Assembly: GCA_021234155.1 (NCBI GenBank)
Contig: JAJEKV010000028.1
Location: forward strand, 16,498,469-16,562,468
Reading direction: 5' to 3'
Origin: Isoetes taiwanensis
Taxonomy: Eukaryota; Streptophyta; Lycopodiopsida; Isoetales; Isoetaceae
DNA length: 64,000 nt
Within the stretch, counting starts at the first letter, position 1, and each line of letters opens with the position of its first letter. Shown here piece after piece: positions 44,757 through 55,814 of this stretch. The notes beneath the pieces were generated by a model. That model saw only the letters and a list, made by a program, of their open reading frames with translations. It had not been told where the DNA came from and did not search any database. A program made the translations under genes and the position numbers.

Positions 44757-45401
44757 TCATCCGATCGAGGTAGAGCATATCTTGTTCAATTGACGATAGT
44801 CAATGCACATCCTAAGACTTCCATCCTTCTTCGTCACGAAGAGTATTGGCACTCCAAATGGAGAGACACTAGGTTTTATAAACCCTAGGTCTAGCAGCTC
44901 CTGCAATTGCTTCTTCAATTCTGTCACCTGGGTTGACATCCTGTAGGGCACCTTACGTGTTGGCTTAGTTCCTGGCTCAGGCGCTATTTCACACTCAACT
45001 CCTCTGTAAGGTGGAAGTTGTTTAATCTCATCTGGGAACAAATCATGGAATTCCTTCACCAACTTTGCTATAGGCTTTGGGAGCTTGCTCAATGCTTTGG
45101 CCTCTTTCTCTTCCGCTGTCTCTTGCTCGTCAACTTCGAGTTTAAAGACGTAGGCCACTTGCTCCTTCTTTAAGCACCTTTTTCGCTTCCCACAATCAAT
45201 CACGGCTCCAGCCGGTCCAAGGTATTCCATGCCTATGATCAAGTCGTACTTGCCGATGTTCATCACTTCTGCTCCCATTCCAACATTGATACTTGGCAAG
45301 TCTATGTCGAAGTTGATCCTCTTTCCTGCTGTGTGTCTGATTGCCCCACTTGCTAACACAACAGGCCTAGACTTGGACTTCAAAGGCTTCAGCTTCAACA
45401 T
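44757..45401 (-). pseudogene. Gypsy-2 protease tail, linker and RT N-terminus
   Basis: [20 protein letters not shown], then [20 protein letters not shown], follow the protease. An acidic linker leads to [19 protein letters not shown] and [20 protein letters not shown], then [19 protein letters not shown], the conserved RT fingers. The frame is broken from the protease near 45400 and from the palm near 44755. Confidence 0.9.
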
Positions 45402-46198
45402 TCTACTATCCTTGGCGAGGCAAAATTGTGGGTACTCCCTGTGTCTATCAACACTATGAAAGATTTGGTTTGGGCCTTCCCAGTCGTCGAAATGACTTGG
45501 TACTGACTCTTAGCATTCTCAGAATCAATAGCGACAAAGATGTGGCACGCACCCTGGATGTAGTCGGGAGCTTCCTCTTCGTCGATGTCCGTGGGTGTCT
45601 CCCATCCTAATTCTACTAACGCCACATTCATCACAAATGGGCAGTTATGCGTACGATGTCCTGGCTGGAAGCACCTGAAGCACAACTGCTTTTCAATACA
45701 TTCCTGCCTCTTCTCCTTGGGGATGGACTGTAAGAACTGCTTCACTGCCTTGGAGTAGTTTGAACCACCTTCTTGCTCCTTGAAGCTGACCTGTTTCTTA
45801 TCCTGTTTGCCAAAATTTCCATTGCCTTGCTTCCCGGAATTTGCATTGTACTGAGGTCTGCTAGCTGCTGGGCTTGTTGCTCTTGGGCTGTAGCTTCCTG
45901 TACCCTTCCCTTTGTCCTGATAGTACTGATGCCTCAGCCCACTCTCTTGAGGTCCTGTTCCTTGTAAGCTCACTGCCTTGGACTCTGCTTCTGACACCGT
46001 CTTGGGGTTTATTGCTCTCACTAGCTTCCTGGTCTCTTCATTCAAGCCTTCGATGTACCCCTCTACTGCGTGTCTTTCACTCAATTTCGGCACATAGAGC
46101 CTCAGCCTCATGAACTCTTCGATGTACTTCTGGACTGTCTTATTGCCCTGCAACCTGTAGAACTGCTGCATCATATGACACTCGTGTTCCCTTGGCAC
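45395..46198 (-). pseudogene. Gypsy-2 gag core, zinc knuckle and protease
   Basis: The gag core (YIEEFMRLRLYVPKLSERHA, then VRAINPKTVSEAESKAVS) is followed by a basic, Gly/Asn/Gln-rich region and one CCHC knuckle, CFRCFQPGHRTHNC (near residue 175). The aspartic protease active site [13 protein letters not shown] follows near residue 255. Gag and protease are in one frame, as in most plant chromoviruses. Here the D-T-G is intact, unlike in Gypsy-1. Confidence 0.92.
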
Positions 46199-46251
46199 GT
46201 AATGGCGCTTAAAAGCTTTGACAAACTTCTTGAACCTGCAACTATCCCTGC

Positions 46252-46865
46252 TTAACCCATGGCTTTTGGTATAGCCTTTCTACCAAATCCTGGCTGCCCC
46301 TTAAGGTTGGCTGTTGCTACTCTGCCTTTGTCCTTATCCTTCATACTATAAGCATTCCTATACTCCCTCATTTCATCTAACCATGCCTTGGCTTCCATTC
46401 CAGACCTGTTATCCCCTGAGAACTGCTCTAGCTTCCTGGCTTTCCACACATTGCTCAGTGCCGAGTCAACTTTCTTCTGATAGTCGGCTTCCATTCTGCC
46501 CCTATCATGGTTGGGACCCTCCCGGCGGTCCTGTCGCTCGTTCTTCTGCTCGTCAGACTCGGAGTCGGAGTCGGAACTAGAGTTGGAGGAATCCGAGCTT
46601 GGTGATCTCCTTCTTCGGTTTCTCTTCTTTGTCTTGACTTGCTGCCAGGTAATTGGACATTCTAGTCTGGTCCTACCACTGCTGCTCCTACCAGCAAGGC
46701 TCTTATTTTGTGGATGTCCAACCTTATCTGTGATATCTCTTCTTCTGGAATTGGTGCCTCGAACTCTTGGTACAGGTTCCTTGGCTGGAATTGCCTTGCT
46801 GGTGTATGGTCTTGCTCATGTTGTCCTTGTTCTTCGACATTTCTAGGTCCTGTAGCTGCATACAC
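46252..46865 (-). pseudogene. Gypsy-2 gag N-terminus
   Basis: Two broken frames: 46662-46865 (ISQIRLDIHKIRALLVGAAV) and 46252-46494 (MEADYQKKVDSALSNVWKAR, KLEQFSGDNRSGMEAKAWLD). The W-L-DEM block is the usual start of the retrotransposon gag domain. A Ser/Asp/Glu-rich hinge is encoded between them. A frameshift after the KGRVATANLKG block separates it from 45395-46198. Confidence 0.85.
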
Positions 46866-47004
46866 ATTGGATTACACTCTGATGATTAGTTCTTTGTTTT
46901 GTCATTGCATTGGTTTGTTTGATGATATAATTGTGGGGACAAAATATATCAAGAGAACATGATTAATATCACCATTTATATTTATGGATACAATATGTTT
47001 ACAT
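46866..47004 (-). other. Spacer between extra ORF and gag, Gypsy-2
   Basis: Non-coding. TGTGGGGACAAAATATATCA is shared with Gypsy-1 (near 28551), possibly a start site or leader for gag translation. Confidence 0.5.
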
Positions 47005-47687
47005 TCAAAAAAATAGACGTAGGGCCGTTCGCCCTAAGTTCCTCAGGATGTTGGTGGCCGTGCCTCCTTGGAGTGCGGTCACCAAGTCTTCAACCCTTCT
47101 GTCTAATGTATAGGCTGCGGTAACTGCCAACCTGCCATGTCGCCTATAGGGGACTGCGAAGTCGAAGATGCTTAGAGCTATTGTCCTCTTGACAAGGATG
47201 ACATGATCGATGTTTGGGGCCATGCGAGCATGTCTTCCGAATCCCGAGAGGGCAATAAGCATGAAAACTCCTTCTTCCCCACGTTGGCTGAATTGGCGGT
47301 GTATAACTGCTATCCTTCCATCAATGAACAAAGGTAGATAGAACCTGAGGACTTTATCCTGCCCTGCCTCCCCTGCCTCCTCGCCCGATCTGATTGCAGC
47401 TCTGTGTCTTCCTGAGTATTCATCGACCGGTACTTCTATCATTTCCCTGTAGTCGCTGAACATGGAAGGTGCTAAGCTAATGCTGCCTTCGGCTGGTGCT
47501 GGTACTGATGCTGAGGTGCTGGGTAGCAGCGCACTCGTTGATTTTCCTCTGATTCCCATCCACTCCTGGATTGTTATGAACTCCTCCTCTGTGAGCAACT
47601 CCTGCTGAGCCATCATCTGCCTGATGTCGGTGTAGGCTTCTATGTCCGTCGATGTTTGGCCAGTGTACGTCCGGGCCTCCCTTATGC
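47005..47687 (-). pseudogene. Gypsy-2 extra ORF, C-terminal part
   Basis: From the P2 junction the frame encodes IREARTYTGQTSTDIEAYTD, then QQELLTEEEFITIQEWMGIR, VPVDEYSGRHRAAIRSGEEA, the core HVILVKRTIALSIFDFAVPY, then AAYTLDRRVEDLVTALQGG. It ends early (GRTALRLFF, stop) compared with Gypsy-1, where KKFFKDHPSYRKFQE follows, so a frameshift has clipped it. The strong conservation of the core between two old copies suggests it was once a functional protein. No known domain is recognised. Confidence 0.75.
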
Positions 47688-47730
47688 CAGGGCCTTTTTT
47701 GGCTCCCGAAAGGGGGGGCATGCCGCAGAT

Positions 47731-47970
47731 GAATTTGCATAAGCGAATTTGGCATTGAAAATCGCTTAAGCAAATTTCATGCCGGAAAACTGTTGCCGGC
47801 ACGGACTGGGGCGTCACGGGTGGACTGACGCGTGGACCGAGGCGTCACGGATCGCACGCGGGCGGCGGCGCGCAGCCCGGCGTGCACGGGCTCGATTTGA
47901 CCAGGGAAATTCGCTTAAGCGAATTTCACAAGTCAGTGTAAGCGAATTCGACTGCTTACAAGCGAATTTC
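47731..47970. repeat. P2 left palindrome array
   Basis: Copies at about 47731-47750, 47758-47777 and 47906-47927 (perfect), plus half sites near 47936 and 47954-47970. Confidence 0.9.
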
Positions 47971-48109
47971 AGTTCTTCCACGTTTCTTCAGCACCTTCCA
48001 CCCTTGTAGCAACACCAGGTGCATGATGTTTCCATTTTCTGTTCAAACAGTTGTAACTCTAGTTAGCGATGTTTTGCTGACCCGATACATAATGTGCAGG
48101 CATTACAAC

Positions 48110-49052
48110 ATGGCGACAGGTGACCGATGGGGCAGAGATCTTACGCAGGAGAGTCGCCCGATAGGGATGGATGAGAGTGAGCTCCCGGCTTACGTTGACC
48201 GCGGATAGTCGGAACTGATTGGATACATCACTTTCTGGTAAGTACCCTCAAACCCCCTTTAGATAACTTGCATTGTTGTCATTAGGGTTTTTCCTTTGTA
48301 CTAGTATGGTTGGTAGGCTAGCCTAGGTGCTGATTATGAAAGCCACGCAGGGAGAATCGAGGTATATGGCTGACTGTCAGGCGTCTGGGCCCCCAAATAG
48401 CCCGTGGCACACATAGTCTGGCCACTTATTGGTACTGTGATGCATCCGGATGTCCCCATACAACGAACAAACTACGGGTCAATCGTCTGTGGGCAGGTCT
48501 GACAAAGGATGGGGCCATTGGGCACCATAACGCATATCACAGAGATATGTGGTGGCCAGCGAGGGAACGTGGTCGTCCCAGGAATGACCCGTCACGGCCA
48601 TCCCCCCTCATGGATGAGGAGAGGGAGCGCCTCAGTGACCTCTCACGACACAGGTCAGTAGAGCAACGGACAAGAGCAAATGCAGCTGCGGCGGCCCATA
48701 GAGACAGGCGTGCTGTAACGAGGATGCCTGCCCGTATGCAGGGCTCCATGCCTGTAATTGACAGTCTACAGCATTACCCTGCTGGGCAGGCTGAGGCAGT
48801 AGACAGGCTGTCTCAGTATCAGCAGGGCATACGGGGGGTGGTGCACCCTAGCAGGAGGCTCGGGTGCACTATGATCATCGGGACGCAGCCACCCAGGAGG
48901 ATGCCAGGATAAATGTGCAGCTGTATGAGTGGATGAGCCAGCGGATGTCGCAGGAGCCCCCCTCCCGGCCTACGCCCGAGGAGATCATGGAGTATGCGAC
49001 AGGGTTGGGTGCAGCAAGAGGCACGGGGCTCATAGACCCCTCATCCTCATAA
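48110..49052 (+). pseudogene. P2 central coding-like region, unknown protein
   Basis: 48110-48208 encodes MATGDRWGRDLTQESRPIGM and ESELPAYVDRG. After a possible intron (GTAAGT at about 48239), about 48420-48912 encodes YWYCDASGCPHTTNKLRVNR, then GHHNAYHRDMWWPARERGRP, an Arg/Ala-rich stretch (RANAAAAAHRDRRA) and LQHYPAGQAEAVDRLSQYQQ. A frameshift leads to EDARINVQLYEWMSQRMSQE and ATGLGAARGTG (to 49052). The C-x4-C with distal HH and H could be a zinc finger. Its position inside a TIR element suggests an element-encoded or captured gene. Confidence 0.4.
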
Positions 49053-49190
49053 TCTGAATCCGTCATTCTAACAGACCCTATCAAACAAGCTGCACTATGG
49101 AAGACAAAACTCAGAAACTACGAAGACCAATCGCTTAGGCGCTGCTTTGACGCATTTGAAAGACCCGTAGGCGTTCTTTTATAGAGAACT

Positions 49191-49530
49191 GGAATTCGCT
49201 TAAGCGAATTTGACAACTTGGTCAAAAAAAAATTAGTCAAACTCCCTGAAATTCGCTTAAGCGAATTTTGGCTTTTAAAAAAAAAAAATTGCCTCATTAA
49301 AAAAGAAAATAGTCGGCGTGACCGATGTAAAAAAAAAAAACCGAAGCGAATTTCAGTTTTTTTTTAAAAACCACCTGCGCAGGCATGCTCTGACGGAATC
49401 AGACAGGACCCTGACAACGACGTCTTCTGAAATTCGCTTAAGTGAATTTCATAAAACTTGGATCTTCAAAGAATATTCCCTTGTGAAATTCGCTTAAGCG
49501 AATTTCATAAACTCGCTTAAGCGAATTTCA
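49191..49530. repeat. P2 right palindrome array
   Basis: Copies at 49191-49211, 49248-49269 (perfect core), 49429-49450, about 49484-49507 (perfect) and 49511-49530, with a half site near 49344. Spacing is irregular. Confidence 0.92.
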
Positions 49531-49580
49531 GCTGCCCGATGGTCCACTTTCGGGAGTCAAAAAAGGCACCGCCCTTATGC

Positions 49581-49748
49581 TGATGGGGAAGTCCTGTGTC
49601 TCCCGGTCGATGAAGTCATCAAGGTCCGGTTGTTGACGTAGGTAGGAGATGTAGGAGCTCGTCTATCCTGTAGCCCCTGTCCTGCACTCTGGGAGGTTCT
49701 TGATGTCGTGCAGGCTCAGGTACGCCTCTCCTTGGATGATTACCGGGG
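49581..49748 (-). pseudogene. Gypsy-2 extra ORF, middle part
   Basis: This short piece between P2 and the PIF-like element encodes PVIIQGEAYLSLHDIKNLPE and then, after a 1-bp deletion relative to Gypsy-1, QQPDLDDFIDRETQDFP. It joins the parts at 47005 and 63075. Confidence 0.8.
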
Positions 49749-50471
49749 TTAGGGCCATTTCCCACTCGCCATTAAGTTAAGTTAGTTTAACCGGTTGGTT
49801 ATCTCCTAACTTAACCGAAAAGAGATTATGCTTTTCCATTAAGGTCGTTAAGTTAAGGCTAACTTAACGGATTATGAAGATATAGATTCCCACTAGACTT
49901 GTTAGGGATCCCTTAGGTTAAATTCACAAAATCAACTTAACCTAACGTTTACAGTGAGTTGGTGTTTCACACTAGTAGTTAAGAGGCTTTGTTAGGTTAG
50001 AGATAACTATGTTCATTTCTCACTTTAGTTAAGAGATACCACTAAGTTAAAAATATCTAAAGTACTTCTTAGTTGTTGAACCAACAATCCATGAAGAGAT
50101 ATATGGTTTATTTTCTATCTCTTTTCTTTCTATATTTTCCATATTCTTTCTCTGTCTCTATTTTTTTCGTCTCTGTATTTCTCTCTGTTTGAACCTCAAT
50201 TGGATGTCCAGTTATTTATTGGGTGTCACATTTCTCTTGGCAAGGGAAGGGGAAAACTGTAGGTACACACTCCCTGGAAAAAAATCTAAAAGTATTTTCA
50301 TTACTGGAAAAAGAACCACAAAGTCTAGTCGTTACAGATATACTTAAAATATGCTCTAAGATGCCAAAACTAACACTCAATTCAATTGGATTTTTATGAA
50401 TTGTCCCTTGAGTGGGGGTCTAAATAACTTTTGAACCCTGAAGCTACTCTAGATGTTCAAAAAGGCAATAA

Positions 50472-50475
<4 letters not shown>

Positions 50476-50502
<27 letters not shown>
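50476..50502. repeat. T27 run
   Basis: 27 uninterrupted T, possibly the reverse of a poly(A) tail of an unrecognised retrocopy. No flanking duplication was found. Confidence 0.5.
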
Positions 50503-50996
50503 ATATGGCTTGTGGTATTTGGTTGCTCATGCCAGAATATGCTGATGTAGTGCGCTAATTGAGCAATAGAAAACAAGTGTGTTTATCGCTTTAATTTCTT
50601 ATGTAGAACATAAGCATTTCGTTATGAAACTCTTAGCAATAATCTGGCTTGTGACATTTCTTAAAATGAATGAATCACTAGGGGAAGGACATGACCCATG
50701 TGGAGTAGGATGTAATGTTCACTATACAAGGGTATACGACTCTGAGTTATAAATAGTATGACCATGGTTTATGAGAAAATGCAGTCATGAAATTATAACT
50801 CTAACAAATGTATTGTTTTTTGATACTTGGTTTTCTTTGAACGAGTACAAACTATGATATTTTTCGTGCTCGAACAGGGCCATAAGCTCTAAGACTGATC
50901 GAGCCGTAGAAATGCCAGGTGGATCGCCTAAGGTCTGCAAGTTTTAGACAGAACGGTTGTGGCCTGTAGTACAGTCGGTATGCCCTGCTGTGTAGG

Positions 50997-51296
50997 ATGC
51001 TCTGCCCTATTCCATTTTATTTCACAAGCAAATGCATAAAGAAGAGGTATCTTTGGCCGCTCAGCCCATGCCTGGTTAATCCATATTCGGTGTTCAAAGA
51101 ATCCATACCGAGGAAAAGGAGAGACCTAAACCTAGTTGAGCAAGAAGCTCCTAAGCATGATGCATATCAGAGCAAGAATGAAGCAAGGCCATAGGATTGC
51201 AAAATGCTCACGACACTTCTAGCAAAGGAAAGAACAAGATTGATGGCAACTTTGCAGATCCAAGCAAAGCACATGACAGCGTACTTCCTTTTCAGG
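50997..51296 (+). pseudogene. Exon-like segment, unidentified gene
   Basis: An open frame ends IPRKRRDLNLVEQEAPKHDA and YQSKNEARP before a stop. A neighbouring frame continues SSKGKNKIDGNFADPSKAHD, SVLPFQ, then a GT donor-like site. The composition looks like a nuclear, charged linker, but I do not recognise it. It may be captured cargo of the PIF-like element. Confidence 0.3.
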
Positions 51297-52205
51297 TTTG
51301 GAAAGTGGTTTTTAATTTCAACATTGAACTTTACTTTATTTGCATAGGCATAGATTCATTTGGGTTGAACAGTTTAACAGCAGTGTAAGAATCTGGCTTC
51401 AGTACTTCATATTACAAGAATTGATTATTTGATAATAGAGACTATTTAATTCCTTTGGTGTAGACTGCACATGTAGGTTACATCTATGTAACGTTTTTGC
51501 AGTTATGTCTAGCTATTCTGTGGCCCTAACCAAGCATCTGCCATGAAGCACTTGCATTGCATTTGTCTATTACCATGTTGGCTGCATTTATGGAACTCAT
51601 TTTTTCTAACATGACCAGCTACTGATCTGTGCTATAGATGACCCTGGCTTGTTACTTTAAATATTGTAGTCCCCGGGTAAGTACATTGGCTGCATGATAT
51701 AGTGGAGGCATGCTTGGTGCATGCAAATACTTTGCCATTTTAACATGCTGTGTACTGTCCTGAGAAATAATAAATCTTAGATAGTTCCTTTCGCCATAAA
51801 TATTATCATGGACTCTTTGCAGGATGCATAACGACTTTAGATCCAGTATCCAATAGACACACTTGCAGTAATGACCCTGGCATGCTGCAGTGGCTACATG
51901 CCTATGGCATGTGTATAATTTATTATGTTCGTACGTCTTGAGAAATAAAGGACATAAGGGTTGGCCTTTATGCATCATTATTCCCACTGTGCATGCAGCA
52001 TCTCCTTGATGACATAGCCTGCTATTGTGAGTAAGAAATGTATTATCCATTCCTACTACTGCACACAGGAAAATAACACAGCTATGGATATTGTGATAGA
52101 TCTTGACAATGTGAACTAGGCTTGGTGTAAATTTTGAGTTATTTTTTTACCTAGCTTAGTGTTTTATTTCCTTAAATCTCTTTTGCATTCAGTGTATTTA
52201 TTGCA

Positions 52206-52572
52206 CATGCATGGTGAAGGGAGATAATCTTAAAGAATCCCATGACACCTGCTATCCTCAGCATGGCAACCATTCTGATGCTTGTTTTTGTTGTTTTGGG
52301 TGCAGGTAACAGGATTCTTTACTCCTTCAGGATGTACAGACCATACTGGCTACTTCAGACCGTCCCTCATGCAGAAATACCTTTCTCAAAACTTTTCTTA
52401 GATTTTACCAATATCTTAGATAAAGGTTGGACATTGTTCAGGTGTATAAATTTGGTCTAAAAACATTGGATATCTTTTTTTCATAGGTAAATGGCAAAGT
52501 TGAAGGAGCTCGATGTCGGCAATTACTGGATTTATGGAGTTGTGCAGACCATACTTGGATGTGCAGCCAGGT
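52206..52572 (+). pseudogene. Exon-like segments with acceptor and donor sites
   Basis: After GGGTGCAG (near 52305) a frame encodes VTGFFTPSGCTDHTGYFRPS, LMQKYLSQNFS, stop. A second candidate exon (about 52486-52569) lies between TTCATAG and GTTCATT and reads VNGKVEGARCRQLLDLWSCA. The block 52206-52332 is repeated, diverged, at about 54503-54625 (shared GATAAYCTTA, CCCATGAC and CAGGTAACAGG), so a gene segment was duplicated. Not identified. Confidence 0.3.
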
Positions 52573-54953
52573 TCATTGCTGATTGTTTAAAATATTGAAT
52601 TTATTCAGTAGAAAGGCATTTGCCTAATAATCTTCGAAAGGCATTTGCCCCTGGATTATGAGATTTTGGAAATGATACATTGTACATTATTTTGCATATG
52701 AGTAGAAAAGCATTACAGGTTGGGTAGGGCCTTGGCTGCAACAAGGTCCTACTCACCTTGTTGCTTCATAACTTCATAAAATGAATATGAAATTTGCTGA
52801 GGCTTTTCTGACGTGCGGATGGAGGCAGGATTTTTTATTATTAAGTCCACAAATTTGTGGCATAAATACATGAGTGTTTGATGGCTAGGTAGCTAATTTG
52901 GCAGGCATTTGTGATGGTTTATGGTCTGGAGGTATCGGATAAAGATATGGCAATTAAGATCTAATGGCACTGCCTCATAAGGTAAGTACAAACAATGGCC
53001 ATGGATCCCGCCTTAGGCATAAAAGCACGAGTGCACCAACAATACGAAGTTTGGGTAGGCATCTAATTTGGCAGGGCAAGCATGAGCAGGTTTTGTGCAT
53101 TGGTGCTGGTTAAGTGCTATTATGGCATCCATGCGGGAGTTTTATCACAAAGTGTTAGGTTGGATAAATTGGAAAGATTGAAATTATACAACAAAGGGGC
53201 ATGAAAACATCACACAAAATTTGGATGTCTACTTATGCATCTTGTTTGGGTTACAATGGCGATATAATAACATGGTTAAGTCCAGTGGGAACGATATATT
53301 CACATTTTGTGAAAGAATAATGTTTTATTTCCGTGGATAACATTGGACATTTATTGGTTAAGTCGGTTGGGAACGATATTCACATTTTGTGAAAGAATAT
53401 AAATGTTTTATTTTCGTGGATAACATTGGACATTTGTTGCAAAGAAAGTTTTGAGGGCAAATAGCAAGTCGACCGGTGCAAATAACACTGGAGCTTTCCG
53501 GATGCATGGATGCGTACAATCCAATGGCACAGGATGATCACATGTTTGTATTCCTACCTTAGAGCCGCCGGTAGCAAGGGCATTTGCAAGTTTAGGGTTC
53601 TTGTGTATAAAGCTAGGGTTTGGCCATGCATTCTACTCCGGTAATGTTCAAACAAAGGGCGCATCTCGTGGCGTAAGATGGGCATACCATGGCAATTGGC
53701 GATGGCGGAGCATTTTACGGTGATAATGGTTAGCGGTGGCTGCAAGATAGGCATACCATGGCGTGTGGCAGCTAGCTATATGCAAGGGTGCGAAAATACT
53801 GGATCCAAAGAAGCGGATCTGCTCACTTGCGATGGCAATAAGTAAAATACTATGAAAAATAGCATGGTCGATAGCGATATTCTTTGGGATTATTGCACGT
53901 AAAGGCATCAAATACAATGGTTCTCCAAAGAATATGCAAGATATGGAGGCAAATAGCGAGAGCAATGCTTCAGATCCACCTCAAGTAACTCAAGTTTCTC
54001 CATTTGATGTGATTAATTTGTCTAGCTAGATGATTTTGCATGTGCTTACTAATTTAAATAGGAATAAAAAATCATGGAAACCGATATATGGTGGGCGTGC
54101 GCTAGATCTGTTAAATGGAAAGAGAATATCATAAAGGAGCTATGGGTAAAAGCTTATTGGCATGAGTCATATTTTATGTAAGCATAGTATAAATCGGTAA
54201 GTCAGAGGGCTTAAAGCTTATGCTAATAATATGGTTCTTTGAGCGGCGACACATGGGATATATTCGTGATTGCTTTGTATCTTCATAAATGATGCTACTA
54301 ATCTAGTAGTGTAACTCTAACTTGTGTGGCTTTGGGCACTTTGGCTGGACTTTGCGTGATAGAGCTCTAAGATTTTAATGAAAATGCATTAATGTAGACA
54401 GCCAAATCAGACCATAGTGATTCTATAACTATAGTTTACCATTGGGTAAAGATTATTATTGCATTCTTTATGTATTATGTTAAGTATTTACTGATTGCAA
54501 GCAGTGTGAAGGGGGATAACCTTAGAGGACCCCATGACGCCTGCTAGTAGCTTAGGCTTTTACCCATGAATTTGGCTAACCGTCCTTTGGTTCTACTGCA
54601 GGTAACAGGGTCCTCTACTCTCTGTTTTGTTTTCTTTTAAACAAGTAGCTGGATTTACGCCTTTCGGATGGAAGATATGACGTGAAGTTTCTACATTTGT
54701 ACTCTGACGATGTCATAGTGATTGTAAGATAAACTTGATATGCTATTATTGATAAAGGTAATTTACTTGCTCATAATATAAGTTGGGGCAGTATTATTGC
54801 TGTTATGAAATTTCAGAGATGTTTTACATTATTGAATATATGGAAATGATGACCTTGTCTAAGTCTTAAGTTATATACACCTGTATGTCTTAAGGACTGC
54901 TTATTGATGCTTGTTTTTCAAGTATAATGGTTCGGGTTGACCCGACCTAAAGG
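52573..54953. other. PIF-like element interior, mostly non-coding
   Basis: Repeats of CATTTTGTGAAAGAATA...ATTTTCGTGGATAACATTGG lie at about 53285-53430. A short frame near 53931-54030 (MQDMEANSESNASDPPQVTQ) and another at about 54078-54180 (DIWWACARSVKWKENIIKEL) could be exons of an unknown protein. The evidence is weak. Confidence 0.3.
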
Positions 54954-55322
54954 TTTTTTTTTTTTTTTTTTTTGAAAGCAAGAAACAGTTTCATCATTAA
55001 AATCTCAAGTACATAGCATAGATGTGTTTGATAGGGAAACACATAATCAGCAAAATCAGCATAGATAATCAGCTTAGGTACTCATATTATAGGAACTATG
55101 AGCCATGTAACATTAACAAAAAAGTAACAAAGTTTGATAGTCTGGAATAGTCAAAATGATCTAAGATGCAAATGATCAGTCGAAGAAGATCCGTTTATGC
55201 TGAGATCGAAAATTTCTTGAGCAATGAACACCTGCGAAACAGATAATCTTTCCCAAAAATAACCTAGATCAGAGTTAGAACAGAGTAGGATCATGCTCAG
55301 GAGAGGATAATGAGGATTGGGA

Positions 55323-55814
55323 TTATGGTTCGGCAAAGAAAATAGAGTTGAAATAGGCATTAAAGGAATCAGTGGAACCAAATAGGTAATGGTCAGGGCC
55401 CCAGTTGTTGGTATAAAAGAGCCGGAATTTATCTTTGTCCTCCAAGAGCAGCAGCAGAGATCCATAAAGATCAGCCAGCATTCTGTGACTGTAGTACAGA
55501 GTTCTATATCTGATGAACTGCCTTTCCGACAAAATGAAGCTGTGATTTGCTAGAAAGAACCAAAGACAATGGATCTGGACTACTTCTCTGCAAAATGTTG
55601 AAGCCCACTGGTCCTCACTTTCTTTCAGATACCTCCTGTGACCTTTCTTCATGAGATAAGATTCCATCGATGATGCAATGTCATTCTTCATAATACTGTC
55701 TTTTGGACCTTTGCCGAAAGGAGAACTGTCATCAAATTTTGAAGCTCCCTCTCCACGAAGGAAGTTAAGATACTCTAGGATCATCAGATAGAAAAGCATT
55801 AGAATCCACAACAT
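55323..55814 (-). CDS. LINE-B downstream ORF, 163 aa, unknown
   Basis: This is an open frame overlapping the end of ORF2 in another phase, in what should be the 3' UTR. It encodes GEGASKFDDSSPFGKGPKDS, then HRRYLKESEDQWASTFCREV, IHCLWFFLANHSFILSERQF and YTNNWGPDHYLFGSTDSFNA. It may be a C-terminal extension of ORF2 reached after a frameshift, since it follows directly. A second frame (55151-55465) overlaps it. I recognise no domain. Confidence 0.4.
   Translation of the reverse strand: MLWILMLFYLMILEYLNFLRGEGASKFDDSSPFGKGPKDSIMKNDIASSMESYLMKKGHRRYLKESEDQWASTFCREVVQIHCLWFFLANHSFILSERQFIRYRTLYYSHRMLADLYGSLLLLLEDKDKFRLFYTNNWGPDHYLFGSTDSFNAYFNSIFFAEP

Larger units (their letters stand above)
47688..49571. 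mobile_element. P2: 1.88-kb TIR element with palindrome arrays
   Basis: The left end CAGGGCCTTTTTTGGCTCCC and the complementary right end CGGTGCCTTTTTTGACTCCC both continue GAAAG. The TSD is CCCTTATG or CCCTTATGC (47679-47687, 49572-49580). The filled site rejoins to match Gypsy-1 (CCCTGATGCTGATAGGGAAG). An 8- or 9-bp TSD fits hAT or Mutator. About eleven full or partial copies of the 20-bp palindrome AAATTCGCTTAAGCGAATTT lie inside both ends. The centre is GC-rich and may encode a protein (48110-49052). Confidence 0.87.

Noticed and set aside
53554-53965. Overlapping - strand frames as a gene
   Set aside because: No recognisable content, and the + strand has equally plausible short exon-like frames.
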